NCBI RefSeq assembly: GCF_019097595.1
Contig: NC_080716.1
Location: forward strand, 26,235,401 to 26,299,400
Length of the DNA: 64,000 nt
Direction: 5' to 3'
Source: Hemibagrus wyckioides
Taxonomy: Eukaryota > Chordata > Actinopteri > Siluriformes > Bagridae
The translations under genes and the position numbers were made by a program. The notes under the pieces were generated by a model, which saw only the letters and a program-made list of their open reading frames with translations, had not been told where the DNA came from and ran no database searches. Shown here in pieces: positions 23,936 through 53,479 of this stretch. How positions within the stretch are numbered: position 1 is the first letter of the stretch; the number at the start of each line of letters is the position of its first letter.

Positions 23936-25034
23936 AGCAGAACCTTGTTAAAATTTGCAGATTGATGATTGTGGGACTCTGGTTGAGGTACATACAAGAG
24001 AACCACATTATAGTTCAGGTTTGAAGTTTTCAAAGAATTGTTGCACCAGACACATGCAAAAGCATTTATGAGTTTCTGATGAGACAGAATTGTACCTACC
24101 CTTCACCGTAAAGGACACCTTGAGCCATCTTGGCAGTGATTTCAGGATGACTCACAGACATCAGCCTGGAGGATAACACCACCGTCTCAAACTCATCCCA
24201 TTAAAGACGAGGCTTCTTGTCATCTGGATAAGCCTGATGATTCAAGAGGTTTCACCTCCATCAAGATCTGTAAGAAAACTTCTCTGAAGTGACCACAGAA
24301 AAGCCGATCTCATTTTGTACACCGGTAGAACACCCGATTATGTGGAATTTTTGTCTAGTGTCTAGAAATGTACAAGGAATGATCCCCTTGTTCTAGGCTT
24401 GATGTTTAAGCTCTTGGGGTTGATGTGAATTACACTTTGTGTAGCTCTGCCATAAAGGAAGCGTGTACATTGGATTGCTCAGTGCTCGCTTAAACGAAGT
24501 GCTCACGCATGCTAATTTATCCGTATGCTCACAAATACCATTGTGTGTACAATTTACAAAACCTTGTGCTTTTTACAGAGCATTCCACTCTCAATGAAGG
24601 AGGCTGGGCCCCCATTATGCTTTTTCTTCAAGTTAAAGCCAGGAGTTAGAGTTTGAAGAAGGCAGAGTTTGGTCAATTGATCTTCTCACAGTTTGCTTTG
24701 CTTCAATTTCCAGCATTAAATCATTAAAATATGACCAACACTTTGAGTCACCTGGTCACCAAGGGGAGGTCATTAGGTTACATGGTATCAGATATTGATA
24801 CTGAACATTTATGAGCACAGGTAAATAAAAATTGTATTGGACCAACATCAGTGTTGATACAAATGTATCCCTAGTCCAGATTTCCGAAATACATTACATG
24901 AGAATATATTAATACTATTAGAACGAGATCTAGAACAGTTCTTGAAGTTTGTACTTACTTACTGCTTACTACATTCCATCCCACCAAACATGACCAAAAA
25001 AAGGAGAGAACTATGAAAATAAAACCCGTATTAC
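23936..25034. other. Intergenic downstream of ss18
   Basis: Unique AT-rich sequence; GCTCACGCATGCTAATTTATCC at 24499 is a possible homeobox site. No gene recognised. Confidence 0.5.
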
Positions 25035-26716
25035 AATAATTTATTTCAGCCGTTTTTGTTCAGTTACAATGATGTACAACTTTACATTGTCATGGAAAAA
25101 AAGAAAAAGAAAAAAAAAAAAAAAAAAAAAGACAGTCATGGCACATTTGAGTTGCATCATGATACCAAGCACCAAATGATTATTCCTCATCAGCACAAAT
25201 AGACTCGTACATTCTGATCTCCGACTCCCGACCCCACCCAAAATCATTACAAAAAAAAAAACAAACAAATAAAAAAAAAAACCCATACACAGGTGCAAGC
25301 ACCCATGTGAACTGCGCTGGCTTCATACTTCATCATAGTACATGCTCAGAATTACACAATTAGAGGAGTTAAGTAGGAAAATGACAACGCTACAACCAGT
25401 ACCATGGTTTATACACAAGAAAAATGAAAAAAATAAAACATCTTTAATGAAAAGTGACAGACGGTTTTCTCATAGCTTAATGAAAGAAGGATCTGGTTGT
25501 AGCTTTTAGGGGAGGGAGGAGCCAAATTCACATTTTCAGCCTGCTAAAGCAAAAAAATAATTAAAAAAATTCACAGGAAAATAAAACGTACAGAGGACCA
25601 GATTAAGCGGGCACAACGATCTGCGTCGCCTTGATTACTGAACAAAATCTGCAACATGCATTCTCTAATCTTCCTACTGACCACAGGATCGATGTTAAGA
25701 GCAGTTTGGAAAAGAGAAAAGAAAAAAGGCTGCAAAGTTCAGTTTAAACCTGTCTGGATCCTTTTGTGATCGAGAAGAAAACAATCTGATCCTTCTGGAC
25801 CTGTAGGAAAGGATTCCACGCTGCTTTTAACTCGTCGTCGTGTTTGTACGATTCCAATTTAATTTGGATGCGACTCCTGACTGTCCACGACAGTCCTTTC
25901 GGTGTACAGCCGAGTCACTGCACTTAAAAACCAAGTGCTCCCTTGTGGACAATTAACACGTGAACCACCAGAGTAGCAGATGGGTTTAATCAAGGTTCAG
26001 CATGGCTGGGAGGAAACCAAAGACATTACACTAGAGAAGGAAGGAACAACAATTATTTAAAAAAAAAAAATAAAAATAAATGAAAGAAAGAAAGAAAGAA
26101 AAGAAGCTAATAAAAAGACATTCAGCGAAACAAGAGAAGTACAATATTTAGAGCTAAACGTTTCCAAATCCTCAGTACAAAGTAAGCTCTATCTAGAAAG
26201 CATAAAATACATTTGTACATTATACAAGTTTGACCTTGACGTGTAAGAAGAATATTCCCTGTGCAAGATCATCTCTCTGGGCCACTCCCCTCCCCTCCCC
26301 TACTGTTATTGCTTCGGCTAGATAAACTTTCACGCGATCGAGTGAAGAGATGGTTGCTAACATGCTGCAGCGGTGAAGACAACTCTGTGCTGCAGGATGT
26401 CGAAATCCCCCCTCTCTGCTTTTCTTGTGGAAATTAAATAAGGCCGCTCCGATTTGCTCTTTTTTTTCTTTTAAGGCATTGCTGCTTTTAAGATGGCTTT
26501 GGATAAAACGGAGGGGTCGTGAAAAGACTGAAGAAAAGTGGCGCTACAGGAAGTAGTAGTGAGGCCGTGTGATCTGCTGAAACAGGAAGAGGCGGAAAGA
26601 AAACAGCGTGTTCTGATCGCAGCCTTATCTTCTCGTCGACGCAAAAGACTTATCATGGAAAACTGTCCAGGGTTCATCCGGTGTCGGGGTGTGCTTGAAA
26701 AAAAATGACGCACAAA

Positions 26717-26775
<59 letters not shown>

Positions 26776-26900
26776 GATCCATCTCTTCATGATATAGAAA
26801 AGGGGAGTGGAAGTCTCAGAGAGCCGTAGCCCTTCTGCAGGTCCAGAAAGACGTAAAGCGCCGTCACAGACGCTCCAACAGGAAGAAGAGCGTCTCTCGT
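25035..26900 (-). other. ss18: ss18 3' UTR with candidate poly(A) signal
   Basis: From the stop codon about 1.86 kb continues to an AATAAA at 25045-25040 (minus strand), followed by T-rich sequence. The segment has no other gene signal. It contains a (GA)n tract at 26720-26771, A/T homopolymers near 25097-25130 and 25250-25280, and moderately GC-balanced sequence at 25750-26000 and 26150-26660. The end point is inferred from the hexamer alone. Confidence 0.55.
26720..26771. repeat. ss18: (GA)n microsatellite in the ss18 3' UTR
   Basis: About 26 GA dimers, 130 bp after the stop codon in transcript sense. Confidence 0.95.
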
Positions 26901-41979
<15,079 letters not shown>

Positions 41980-42160
41980 ACTGAAGTTTTCCACGGAATT
42001 TATAAAGCGTCGATTTAAAAAAAAAAATAAAACACTTGCCACAGCATACAATCACATACAGCTCGCGCTCAAGGAAATCTGCACACATACAGCGCAGACT
42101 GGTGGTGGACTGTTCCTCTAAGCGCGCTGTTTTAGGGAGGGTACGACGAGTTGGTTTGTT
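41980..42160 (-). promoter_or_regulatory. ss18: ss18 5' UTR / promoter region
   Basis: The sequence just upstream of the ATG has clustered CpG dinucleotides (GCGTCG, CTCGCGCTC, AAGCGCGC) and no obvious TATA box at a usual distance. This fits a CpG-type promoter. No divergent coding exon is seen on the plus strand. The transcription start cannot be placed from sequence alone. Confidence 0.4.
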
Positions 42161-43489
42161 TGTAATTGCTTAAACATGTCCATTTTTGGTCGGTAACACG
42201 ATTTAGATGGATGTAAGAAACCGTTTATGAATATATTTCTTTCAAAGAAAGCACATCTTTTGTTTAAAGTACACGTGCTGCTGTATTGCCAGGTCAGTTC
42301 CACCCCGTAAGCAAATGGTTTATTCCTCTAAGGCAATCTCGGGCAGGCCGCAAGGAATTTCACAGAACGTTCAGTGGCACACAAACACACAGAAATATAG
42401 CGTGCTTTGTGCATTTTAACCCTAAAATATGGATTAAAAGCTCATTCACGAATATGTTTAGAAGGTGTAATGCAACGCAGAAAGGCTGGGGTGGGATGAG
42501 GGATGACCGTGAGCGCCGTATAGCTTGGGTTTTTTGCTCTAATCGTTATGAAGTCATGCCCCCGCTGGATTAGATGTGTTCGGTGTGAATGGCATTTTGA
42601 AGATGGCGGGAATTTAATCATGTGGTCTGAATGTGGAAAAGTGCTGCTAGTTAAGAACACAGCAGTCTGTGTGGGACTCCAGCCTCCATCACACACCACT
42701 AAACAGCCTTTTTTTTTTTTTTTTTTTTTTAAATAAATAAAGTCATACATTAATAAAGTTTAATCTATGTGATTTATTTGAAACAAGGAAATAAATCGAA
42801 TTGAATTACTCTTCCACAATAACACGATTGCTCTTAACTTTTCCTCACAGAGCTGTTCCAAATACACGTTTTCTTACACTTTTCAGACGTTATTTTGTCT
42901 AAGGAAAACGTGAAATGTAATATACATTAAACATAGAAAACATTTGAAATGTGTTTACGTGTTGTTCGGTCCTGTTAGCCTACTTGCACTTGGTGCTATG
43001 AGGTTCTTCGGGGTCGATCATTGTTCTATATTTCCTATAACCGCACTGGGACATTTTCATTGTGTGTAAAACTTCACCCGTGTTAGAGACGTAAACGGCA
43101 GACGTGGCAGATGATACGTTTCAGGAATGTAGATTTTTGCTTGAAATATGAAAGCGGGTCAGAAGGAGATGAGAAGGAATAAAGGAAGCCGGTTTTACTG
43201 AAGTGAGACGATGTGAGCTAGCTAGTCTGATGTGCTATGAAGTGAGTGTGGCTCTGAACGTTTGGCATTGTCGTGTCCGAATTATTGTGTCCATTGCTTG
43301 ATGTTAATTTTGTGTTTATAGAACTATTGTATAAAAAAGCAATAATCACTCTCGCATCCATGAGGATATACTGGATGTCTGTATGACTCTGATTAGATAT
43401 GTTAGAGTGATGTTCATTATAACAGCATTCTTCCTCATGCTCTATTGTTTAATCGAAATACTGCAAACGTTACTTCTCTAGTAGCACTC
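42161..43489. other. Intergenic upstream of ss18
   Basis: Unique sequence. A T-run at 42712-42730 and CpG-containing parts near 42480-42560 are the only notable points. No divergent gene is seen. Confidence 0.5.
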
Positions 43490-43800
43490 TTCAAGTCAAG
43501 TCAAGAAGCTTTTGTTTCCATTTCAACCACATGTAGCAGACGCGGTACATAGTGAAATTAAGACAACGTTTCTCCAGGACCCAGGTGCTACATAAAACAA
43601 CATAACAACAATAGAGCTACAGAATGAAAACCAAAAACAACAACACACAGCTAAGGACAGAAAGTAGTTGTTCTAGCTATATAAAGTGCAACGTGTGCAA
43701 GACAACATACAAAAAACAACACAAGACACAAAGCGCCGAAAAAATGTGCAAACTAGAACTGTAAACTTCCTTATAACGTATATGTTTTGTAAAAATATAC
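43490..43800. mobile_element. Interspersed fish repeat (TCAAGTCAAG...AAGAAGCTTTTG type)
   Basis: It starts TCAAGTCAAGTCAAGAAGCT, followed by TTTCAACCACATGTAGCAG, TCCAGGACCCAGGTGCTACA and AACACAAGACACAAAGCGCC. This wording is a familiar dispersed repeat in fish, probably a retroelement 3' end. The TCAAG tandem start suggests a short-repeat terminus. The class is uncertain. Confidence 0.45.
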
Positions 43801-44741
43801 ATATTAGCAGACAATGTATTGTTACACGTCTTTACAAGAGGTGTGTCAATACGTCGTGACGCGATGCATCACAAAGTGAAAATGTGCAATTGTGCGCAAC
43901 AGGAATGTGTTTAATTATTCATGTTGCAATTGCACTGCATGAACACCAGAGGTCATAATTAACACATCCAATAGCGTTGCAATATATAAACAGCGCGCAG
44001 GTCACATGATCCTGTTCTTTCACTGAGATCATGTGTACTTGCAACATGCAACACACTTAAGTACATTATACAGTTACACTCCCTTGTAAAAAAAAAAAAA
44101 AAAAAGGACTTCTTAGAAGCTTTCAAACAACGCCATGGATCGTTGAAATAAGGCATTTAACCTGACAGACACTTCATTTATTCATCAATTTATTTCGGAG
44201 ATATGGTAAACCTGTAGTACATTTTGTTTACAATATGAAATCTCGGTCAATAGCGATTTTACATTAGTTTAATTTTAAAAGAATCCCAAAGAAATTTAAG
44301 CATTTTAGCTTTGAACCAACTCGAAGCAGGTTGTTTTTCATCCCATTATAAACATCCTAGCTAGAAAAATGCCTACATTTTCATCCTTTAACCAGTTTAA
44401 TCCCAAACTCAGCCTGAAATAAACAAAAACAAGGCATCGGGGTAACTTTTGATTTCACGGTGAGTAACCTAATCCTTTCAAAACAGAGCTCAGCCTCGAT
44501 CTCATCAACAGATGGAGAGAGTTTTATGATCTGAGAAGCCTGCTGGGTTTTCTTTCACGTGCCGATGGGCAGACTTCAACATCGCTCATAATTGGTACTG
44601 ATATGCCGCAAGAAACAAAGCTCATCTCCTGTTGCAGTGAGGCGTCATCGTTAATGTGGAGGATGGGGTCAGTGACGGCACAGATGCAGTGGTCAAGCAA
44701 ACGAGTGATCAGCGTAGATGCAGAATAGGAGAAAAGACATA

Positions 44742-45290
44742 CACTATATTGCCAAAAGTTTTGGAACATCTGCCTTTACGTGCACATGAACTTTAATGAC
44801 ATCCCATTCTTAATCTGTAGGGTTTAATATGGAGTTGTCCCGCCCTTTGCAGCTATAGAAGCTTCAACTCTTCTGGGAAGGCTTTCCACAAGGTTTGGAG
44901 TGTGTTTATGGGAATTTTTGAGCAGTCCTCTAGAAGCGCATTTGTGAGGTCAGGCGCTGATGTTGGACGAGAAGGCCTGGCTCACAGTCTCCACTCTACT
45001 CCACTCCACCCTAATTCATCTCAAAGGTGTTCTATCAGATTGAGGTCAGGACTCTGTGCAGGCCAGTCAAGTTCCTCTACACCAAACTTGCTCTTTATGG
45101 ACCTTGTTTTGTTCACTGGTGTGCAGTCATGTTGGAACAGGAAGGGGTCATCCCCAAACTGTTCCCACAAAGTTAAGAGCATGAAATTGACCAAAATGTC
45201 TTGGTATGCTGAAGCATTAAGTGTTCCTTTCACTGGAACTAGTGGGTCAAGCCCAATCCCTGAAAAACAACCCCATACCAGTCTTGGGTT
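44742..45290 (-). mobile_element. Truncated Tc1-like element (3' half)
   Basis: It starts with a CACTATATTGCCAAAAGTTT terminal repeat at about 44742 and contains, on the minus strand, the C-terminal half of a DD34E transposase ([36 protein letters not shown]). It breaks off near 45290 in the CCCCATACCAG region, so the DNA-binding half is missing. Several substitutions and small indels show it is older than the 14.7 and 35.5 kb copies. Confidence 0.85.
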
Positions 45291-46319
45291 ATTGATGGAA
45301 GGAGAAAACATTAAGAAGAATGTTCCAGAAGTTATCGGGACATCTTCCGTCCAGAGTGTGACAGATTTTCGGAGACTTGAGAGAATGTGAAAAACAGTAA
45401 CCTCAAGCTTTAGGTCAAAAAAACATACATTCAATTATCCAATCAAACATTTAAGTGGCAACATCGCATTTCATAATATCATGCAGATGCACATCAAGTG
45501 CTTCAGTATTGTCACTGACTTTGATCCTGGCATCATTGTTGGTAATCATCAGACCAGCTGGTTATTCAGTTTTTCAGAAACTGTGGATAATCTGGTCATT
45601 TTCATGCAAAACAGACTCTAGGGTTTACGCTTTTAGAAAAATAAAAGCCACAGAGCTCTCACTGGGGTTCTATTTAGACACTTAGCGTTCTCTGCCTTTA
45701 TAACCCTTTATGACAAAAATATTCTATAGTTACAACAAAAAACTCCTTTGTCACATATTATTTTGGGCTAATCTAAGCTTTATGCATATATTTACATTAC
45801 GCTGCTATACTTTATAATTGACTTTTATAATAATTTTGCATTAAATGTATTGCATTTAATATTTTTTTGCATGAATATCATTAATATTATTATAAAAGAA
45901 AGTTTTTGACAAATTATTACAAACAAAGCGATTATCCAGTTGTACCTGACTGGGATTAAGCAAGTGGAACATATGGGTTATACTTCTTCCAGGCTCTTAC
46001 TGTTCTTTACCTGCAAGAAGCCAGGTATAGGCCATGGTGAGTAAAATCACAGCCGTGTCTGCTTCTAACTCTTCTTAATATTATAATATCATTTAATCCT
46101 TTGTCATTTATTGACAATGATTTTACCCTAAATTAATATGGTAAAATACTAAATAAGTTATTCTAATTTATTTCTCTGTTTAATCTGTGTTTAATAATTT
46201 TCTATTATATTAATTATCATTTAATTTAATCTTTGACATAATACAGTAAACAACTTGAGAGATTTTAATGAACCTTCCATATAACCTATAAACCTCATCA
46301 CAGACTACAAAGAACCCTG

Positions 46320-46480
46320 TAGGTTTCTTCAGATTTTTTTAAGCTTTTAGTGGTTGATTTAACCTTTAGAAAGGTTTCTGTATAGAACCTTTTAGCAGTT
46401 CCGAATATGAAAGGGTTCTCCGAATATATAACCCTTTAAGTTTCTAGATAGAACCATTTCTTCTAAGAGTGCATGAGCAG
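46320..46480. mobile_element. Possible MITE fragment (GGTTCTATATAGAACC-like)
   Basis: Repeated GAACC/GGTTCT wording (TATAGAACCTTTTAGCAGTT, GAAAGGGTTCTCCG, TTTCTAGATAGAACCATTTC then TTCTAAGAGTGCAT) resembles a small palindromic DNA repeat frequent in fish. A more degenerate relative may lie at 57395-57660. Confidence 0.4.
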
Positions 46481-46999
46481 CAGTGCCTTGAGGATGGGAG
46501 ATGTTAAAAAGAAAGGCCGGACTGGTTGGAGTTGAAGGTAACGCTCTGTACAACCATGGTGAGCAGAAAAGCATATCAGAACTCACAACACTGTAGATCA
46601 GAAAAAGAAAATATTCCAGTCAGACAAGAAGAAATCTGAGACTGGAGTAGGACACAGGATCAGGTGAAGCTCAGACATCCTTCGTCTTTTATCTTTTTTA
46701 TCTTCGATATAATAATAAAGTGGATGGTGAGCGAATTGAATAGCAATATAATACAAGGTATTCTCCATAGTGTGTCAGTAAAATACAGTTAAATTGGGAA
46801 AAGTGTCTTAAAAATGTAAAAAAAAATTGATTATGAACTTGTTGTTACCAGAAACCACTAGCAGATGGCAGTATTGACCCAGGTACTGTCAGTGCATTCC
46901 TATCTCTTGCTCTCTCCTTCTCTCTTCTTTCATCCAGCTGCCCTAAAAGAATGATAAAGATTGTAAAAAAAAAAAAGAAAAAAAAAAAGCAGTAAACCC

Positions 47000-47660
47000 T
47001 GAGCCTTGACGCGTTTTTCTTTCGATCCGTTTGAACATTTTGCCTCCGGGACCTTGCATTAGAACCGCTGAATCCGCCTCATGAGCTGAATTGTTTTTGA
47101 TTGTCATGGAAAAGAAAGACAGCAAGAGAGAGAGAGAGAGAGAGAGAATGTGTGAGGCCAAAAGGAGGGGCAAAAAGTGTGACACTGTCCCTGGAGCATA
47201 AAGCAAGCTGTCAGGGTGCGTCGAGTCACCAAGGGCCGCACACTCGGACGACAGCGTCCCTTTGCAACCCGTCAGACGTCCGCTCGTGTGTCTTCTCATT
47301 TCTGGGCGAGTCTGGTCAGTGTGTGTGTTTGTGTCTTACATCTCTAAAGCTAATGAGTGGCACGAACTTTAAGGTATACATCAAGCTGCATGATGACAAA
47401 GGATGTGATCTTATTCCAAAGCTTACATTCCTGCCCAAGTGTGTGCCTTAGAGCACACCCACCATCGAAACCCTTCAATAATAGCAAGCGAGCACAATGG
47501 AAGAGAGTGGGTGGAAAGAGAGGAATCGTGGGAAAGTGCTGCCTCCGGCTGAGCGAATTATCCTACGGGCCGCTGCTTCTTCCTCGTACGTCTGCCATTC
47601 TCTGCAACTCCACCCTGTGTAATGTGGAGAAGTAGACAAGGAACCAGGAAAATGCAGGGA
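47000..47660. promoter_or_regulatory. Unique GC-balanced block, possible regulatory element
   Basis: Repeat-poor sequence around a short GA run (47127-47147), with GCCGCACACTCGGACGAC and GCGAATTATCCTACGGGCCG. Neither strand gives a recognisable protein. Confidence 0.25.
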
Positions 47661-47959
47661 ACCCACAGGCCTACCTCATCCAGAGGCGTATCTCAGATAT
47701 CTTACTCCTCAACCCCTCCAGGAACATATCATATGACCTTGCCTCGGTTTCCTTCTCAGAGTAAACGTATCAGCTCAGACATGTACAGTAGGTGCATATT
47801 AAGAGGCTTGAATCTATTCACGATTACTTCCTAGTAAAGGTGCTACATTTTTTTATTTAGTAAGGCAGGTTGCAGGCCTCTCAGTGTGCTGTTTAAAGAG
47901 CGGACAGGGATGCAAGGGCTATAAGACTGACAGTCAAACCCTGAACTGTGAAGTGCGGT

Positions 47960-49080
<1,121 letters not shown>

Positions 49081-49191
49081 AATAAACATAGCATAGGAAG
49101 AAAGTTCTCCAGTTGCAGTTTACATTCAAAACACAATGAAATAGCATTTGAAAACAATGTTAAAGTTAAAGGTCATGTAACAAATAAAACA

Positions 49192-50378
49192 CAGTGGTGT
49201 AATGTAACGAAGTAAAATTACTTCATTGCAGTACTTAAGTATTTTTTGAGAGTTTATGTACTTTACTTGAGTTTTTATATTTTTGTCAACTTTTACTTTT
49301 ACGTCACTACTTTTTTTAAACAAATTCTATACTTTTACTCCGATACATTTTCTGTTCGGTATTTTCATTACTTACTACAAAAAAAAAACAAAAACCTGCG
49401 TCCAAATTTGCGGTAAAGGAAGTTTGTGGTTAGTGATGACTTTAGGCACACGTAGCTGGGTATTTTTAAAATTCTGTCCACACCACCTACGTGTTGAAAA
49501 TATCTTTGTCCACATGAAAACGCAAAACACCCTGTTAAGTGCTGTCAGGAGCCTAGCCAATCAGAAGCCTGGACAAAACTTTATTACCGGTTCCAGTAGT
49601 TTAACAACAATGGCGCGTCGCGTGAAAGCGATGCCCTTGACATGCGAAAATTTTATTGTAGAATGTTGAAGACCGACCGGGTCTTGTCCAAAACCGCCAT
49701 CGTTGTGTGTGTTGTGGGAGTTCTGTATGCAGCAGTAGTGAGCTTCCTATTACATTCCGGCCCTCTGCTCATGAATGTAATGTGTGAGTAACTGCGCGTG
49801 TATGTGCACGCATGTAAAAAGTCCTGTAAACAACGTTAACACAGTCAGTAGTTTACGTAAGTCTGCTATTGCACAAAATATCTTCATAAACAAAGCGGAG
49901 TTTTGGAAAATTTTCACTTTGGCAGGAGTTTTCCAAAAGCTCCGTTTTCAACGACCTCAAACTGCATTAGCATGTGGACGAAATGTCAAAACGCAGAGAA
50001 AAATCTCTCTTCTTAAAAATCCCTGGCTACGTGTGGACATGGCCTTAGTTACAAGCGCACATGTATGGAAACACTGATACTGTACACTTCATTACAATAC
50101 AGTTCTAAAGGCCTCTTCTTTCTTTCATGCAAGTCTTATTTTTTTGGTGGTGCTCTTATTGAGAAGTTTAAAAAAGAAAGCAATACACCAAATTATTACA
50201 GTCTTGCTTTTTTTTTTATTAATTTACATCTACTTTTACTTTCCATACTTGAATACATTCATGAAAATACTACTTTAATACTTAAGTACAGTTTCTTTCA
50301 GATACATTAAGACTTTCACTCAAGTAGAATTGCAATGGTTGACTTTAACTTTTACTTGAGTCATTTTCTAACAAAAAA
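49192..50378. mobile_element. DNA transposon remnant with a second element nested inside
   Basis: Outer wording at the left (GTGGTGTAATGTAACGAAGT, GTACTTAAGTATTTTTTGAG) and right (TAATACTTAAGTACAGTTTC, TTTTACTTGAGTCATTTTC) belongs to a common teleost DNA element. Inside, 49430-50050 has inverted ends (CACACGTAGCTGGGTATTTT against the inverse of AATCCCTGGCTACGTGTG), a hAT-like MITE. No transposase is left. Insertion sites were not resolved by eye. Confidence 0.5.
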
Positions 50379-50769
50379 AGCTGCTTTTATACAGAATGAA
50401 TCAATAGCTTCTGATCCATCAGGAGTATAAATAAACATAAACGAATGAGAAGTGTTGTACCTGGAGATGCCATGAAAAGTAAATCTCAAGGATGGAATTT
50501 TATTTGGATAGACTATGCCTCATTAAAATTAATTGTGATGAAAGCTCAGTCAGTTAAAGTTGTTTTCTCACTAGGAGATTTTTTTTCCTAAACTGTCAGT
50601 GCATGTTGAATCCTAAACAGAGCTCTTTTACTTTTAAAGCAGCATTTGCTATTGTTTTTTTGTGTGTGACTTTTAAAAAAATATTATTATTTATTTAAAA
50701 TTAAATCAGGAAGGATAAGAAATCAATAATATACTAACTATAAATACTAACTAGTAAACAAAAGTACTT

Positions 50770-51200
50770 AGTAAGTAAATAATAACAAGTCAAATTAATG
50801 ATTAAGTAAGACAAAATAATAACAAAACATGTCAAAATGATGACTTAGACAAAATAACAACAAAACAAGTCAAAATAATGACTTAGTAAGACAAAATAAT
50901 AACAAAACAAGTCATAATAATGACTTAGTAAGACAAAATAATAACAAAACAAGTCATAATAATGACTTGGTAAGACATAATAATAACAAAACAAGTCAAT
51001 ATAATGACTTGGTAAGACATAATAATAACAAAACAAGTCAATATAATGACTTATTAAGACTAAACAATAACAAAACAAGTCAAAATAATGATTTAGTAAG
51101 ACAAAATAATAACAAAACAAGTCAATATAATGACTTAGTAAGACTACATAACAACATAAGTCAAAATAATGTATATAAAGTCAAAATAATGAGTTACGAC
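50770..51200. repeat. 42-bp tandem array
   Basis: The unit GACTTAGTAAGACAAAATAA then TAACAAAACAAGTCAAAATAAT recurs at exact 42-bp steps (50880, 50922, 50964, 51006, 51048, 51090, 51132). Because 42 is a multiple of three both strands show long open frames that are not genes. It is a higher-order form of the AAGTCAAAATAAT motif spread over 48.0-51.2 kb. Confidence 0.9.
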
Positions 51201-51842
51201 ATCAAAATAATGTTTATTAGTCATTGGTCCTACCGAAAATAATTTGATATCTTCTGATCAGGTATATAAATAAACAGAAGTGAATGAAAATTCTATCTCA
51301 AAGACAGAATTTTATTAGGATAGAATAAACCAACTGCTATTGTTTTCATCTCAGAGAAGTGCTTCCTAAGAATTTTAGAAAAGTCTTATCACCTCAACCA
51401 ACCAAGTCTTATCACCTCAACCAACCAACCAAGGACTAAACTGAGCACCTGCACTTCTACCCAAAAACAAAAAAAAAAAACATACAGTTTTGGATTCTTT
51501 CATGCTTCACGTCATGCTCATGAGGCTACATTAAATCTACATAGAAAGTGAATAGAGATCACATCATCACATCAGTCATTACATTATGGTTTGATTCATT
51601 AAAATAGATTTTGTTTAGACTTTTTATGTAAGGGATGTTTAAGCTAAAAAAGCAACTGGGGTTGTAATGGAGTCAATATTTTGACTTTTTCATTATTTGA
51701 AGATATTATCTCATTTTTACTCTGTATCTTGTGATGTAGAAAGCTATTATTTTGACCCAGAATCTCATTATTTAATATATTTAACTAATTTGTTATTGCA
51801 AAATATATCTTAGCAATACCAGTTTGATGAGGTAATAGGTCA

Positions 51843-51843
<1 letters not shown>

Positions 51844-51900
<57 letters not shown>
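51844..51900. repeat. (AAT)n microsatellite
   Basis: About 19 perfect AAT trimers, followed by an ACAACAAT variant. Confidence 0.97.
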
Positions 51901-51904
<4 letters not shown>

Positions 51905-53194
51905 CAATAAAAATTTTATTAGACTTTTTATTATAACAATACATGTTAAGCTTAAATATGTGGCATTAATTAACCTTACATAAGCACTTTTTCTGCTGGT
52001 GCTGACTATCCTAAACGCTGGTTTTACAAGTTATTTTTGTTGATCTAACTTCTACACAAGTCTTCATACAATGTTGATTTAATTTTAATTGAGTTTTTAT
52101 CTCGACAACTATTGAGAAAACTTAATAACGCCTGCCCAAGTTCTTCATGACTACTGACATAACATGAGTTAAAGATTTATAAAGGCTTCTTTCAGCAGGA
52201 GTTGCTTGTCATAAAACACGGTAGAGGATCTACTCGAAGTTCTATGACATTTTAACAGGATCAGACTGTATGGGATCTAAGCAAAGTTCTAGTTCATTTT
52301 TAAAGGACGACATGGGTTTTGTAACCAAAGCTTAGCTTTGCTAAAATGAATGAATGAAAAGTTTCCTTAGACCCTTGACTTGTTCACAAAAATTAGGCCA
52401 CTGAAGAACCTTAACCTTTTTTTTTTTTACCAGTATATTAGCTTTTCATTCAGCCAATGGAATGGAAATGATCTTATTGGACTATTTTGATCAGTGTAAA
52501 GAAATGAATGATGTTCTGGCTGTGAGTCTGATATAAATTGAGTCTGTTGGCTTTCAGTGTGTTTTTCCGTCTGTCGGATAACCTTACACTGAATTTTAGT
52601 GGTTGAAGATAAATTTGAGCTGCTTATGTAGAAATGGGAATGGGTTTGATATCAACATTTACTTTGAAGATAGAAACATTTGTGTGGAAAAAACTAACCA
52701 GAAGTACTCATGAAAAACTACAGATTCTTAAAGCCTCAAGTGTCTACTTTCATAGCAGCTATTAAACATCACTGTGGAGTGTGACATGACAAAGAAATTC
52801 TGCTGAACATGAACGCAACAAAACAGACGCAAATTCCAATTTTTTGGCCTCTGGTAAAAACTGTGTGTTTTTTTTTTTGTTGTTGTTATTTCCAAAGCCA
52901 TAAGAACATCAGAGATAAATATTTGTCCCACTGTGTCCATTTAAAAAGAAAAATTCTTCAGCAAATTTAGCGGTTCTTTAAAACTTGAAATGATCTCTCA
53001 AAGGGAACCAGTCAGGTGTTGGACGATTCTGCACATAAATAAAAATCAAGAATATTTAAGATTTAACTTTTTTTTTTTTTCTTAAGAGTTTAGCTTTAAT
53101 AAATAAAGTGTGCTGACCGGCTTTACTTATCTAAAACCTGACACGACTGTCGAGTGTCTGCTTAAAGTGAGAAAATCTGATCAACACTCTTCTG

Positions 53195-53195
<1 letters not shown>

Positions 53196-53230
<35 letters not shown>

Positions 53231-53262
53231 ACAGACACACACAGACACACACACACACACAA
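53196..53262. repeat. (CA)n microsatellite with CAGACA interruptions
   Basis: CA dimers interrupted by AGACACA; a second CA/CAGA tract is at 53432-53465. A CA tract at 58328-58353 and a TG tract at 58172-58198 lie further right. Confidence 0.95.
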
Positions 53263-53479
53263 AATTCAGCCAGGTGTGATAGCAGTATTATGCACTGTTT
53301 GGTATGGAAATCCTGAATGCAGCCTCGCTTCACCTTTTTTAATACCAGGTGTAAACAAGGAATCACAGTTTTTTCAACGCCTAAAGGTTATTAAAGGCCT
53401 TTGGGCATCTTGTGCTGCATATCACCGTATCAACACACACACACACACACAGACACAGACACGCATACACACTTCCACA

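Noticed and set aside
50845..51242. 91-codon open frames on both strands with 14-residue repeats
   Set aside because: They arise because the 42-bp tandem unit is divisible by three. Both strands are open, which is an array artefact and not a repeat protein.
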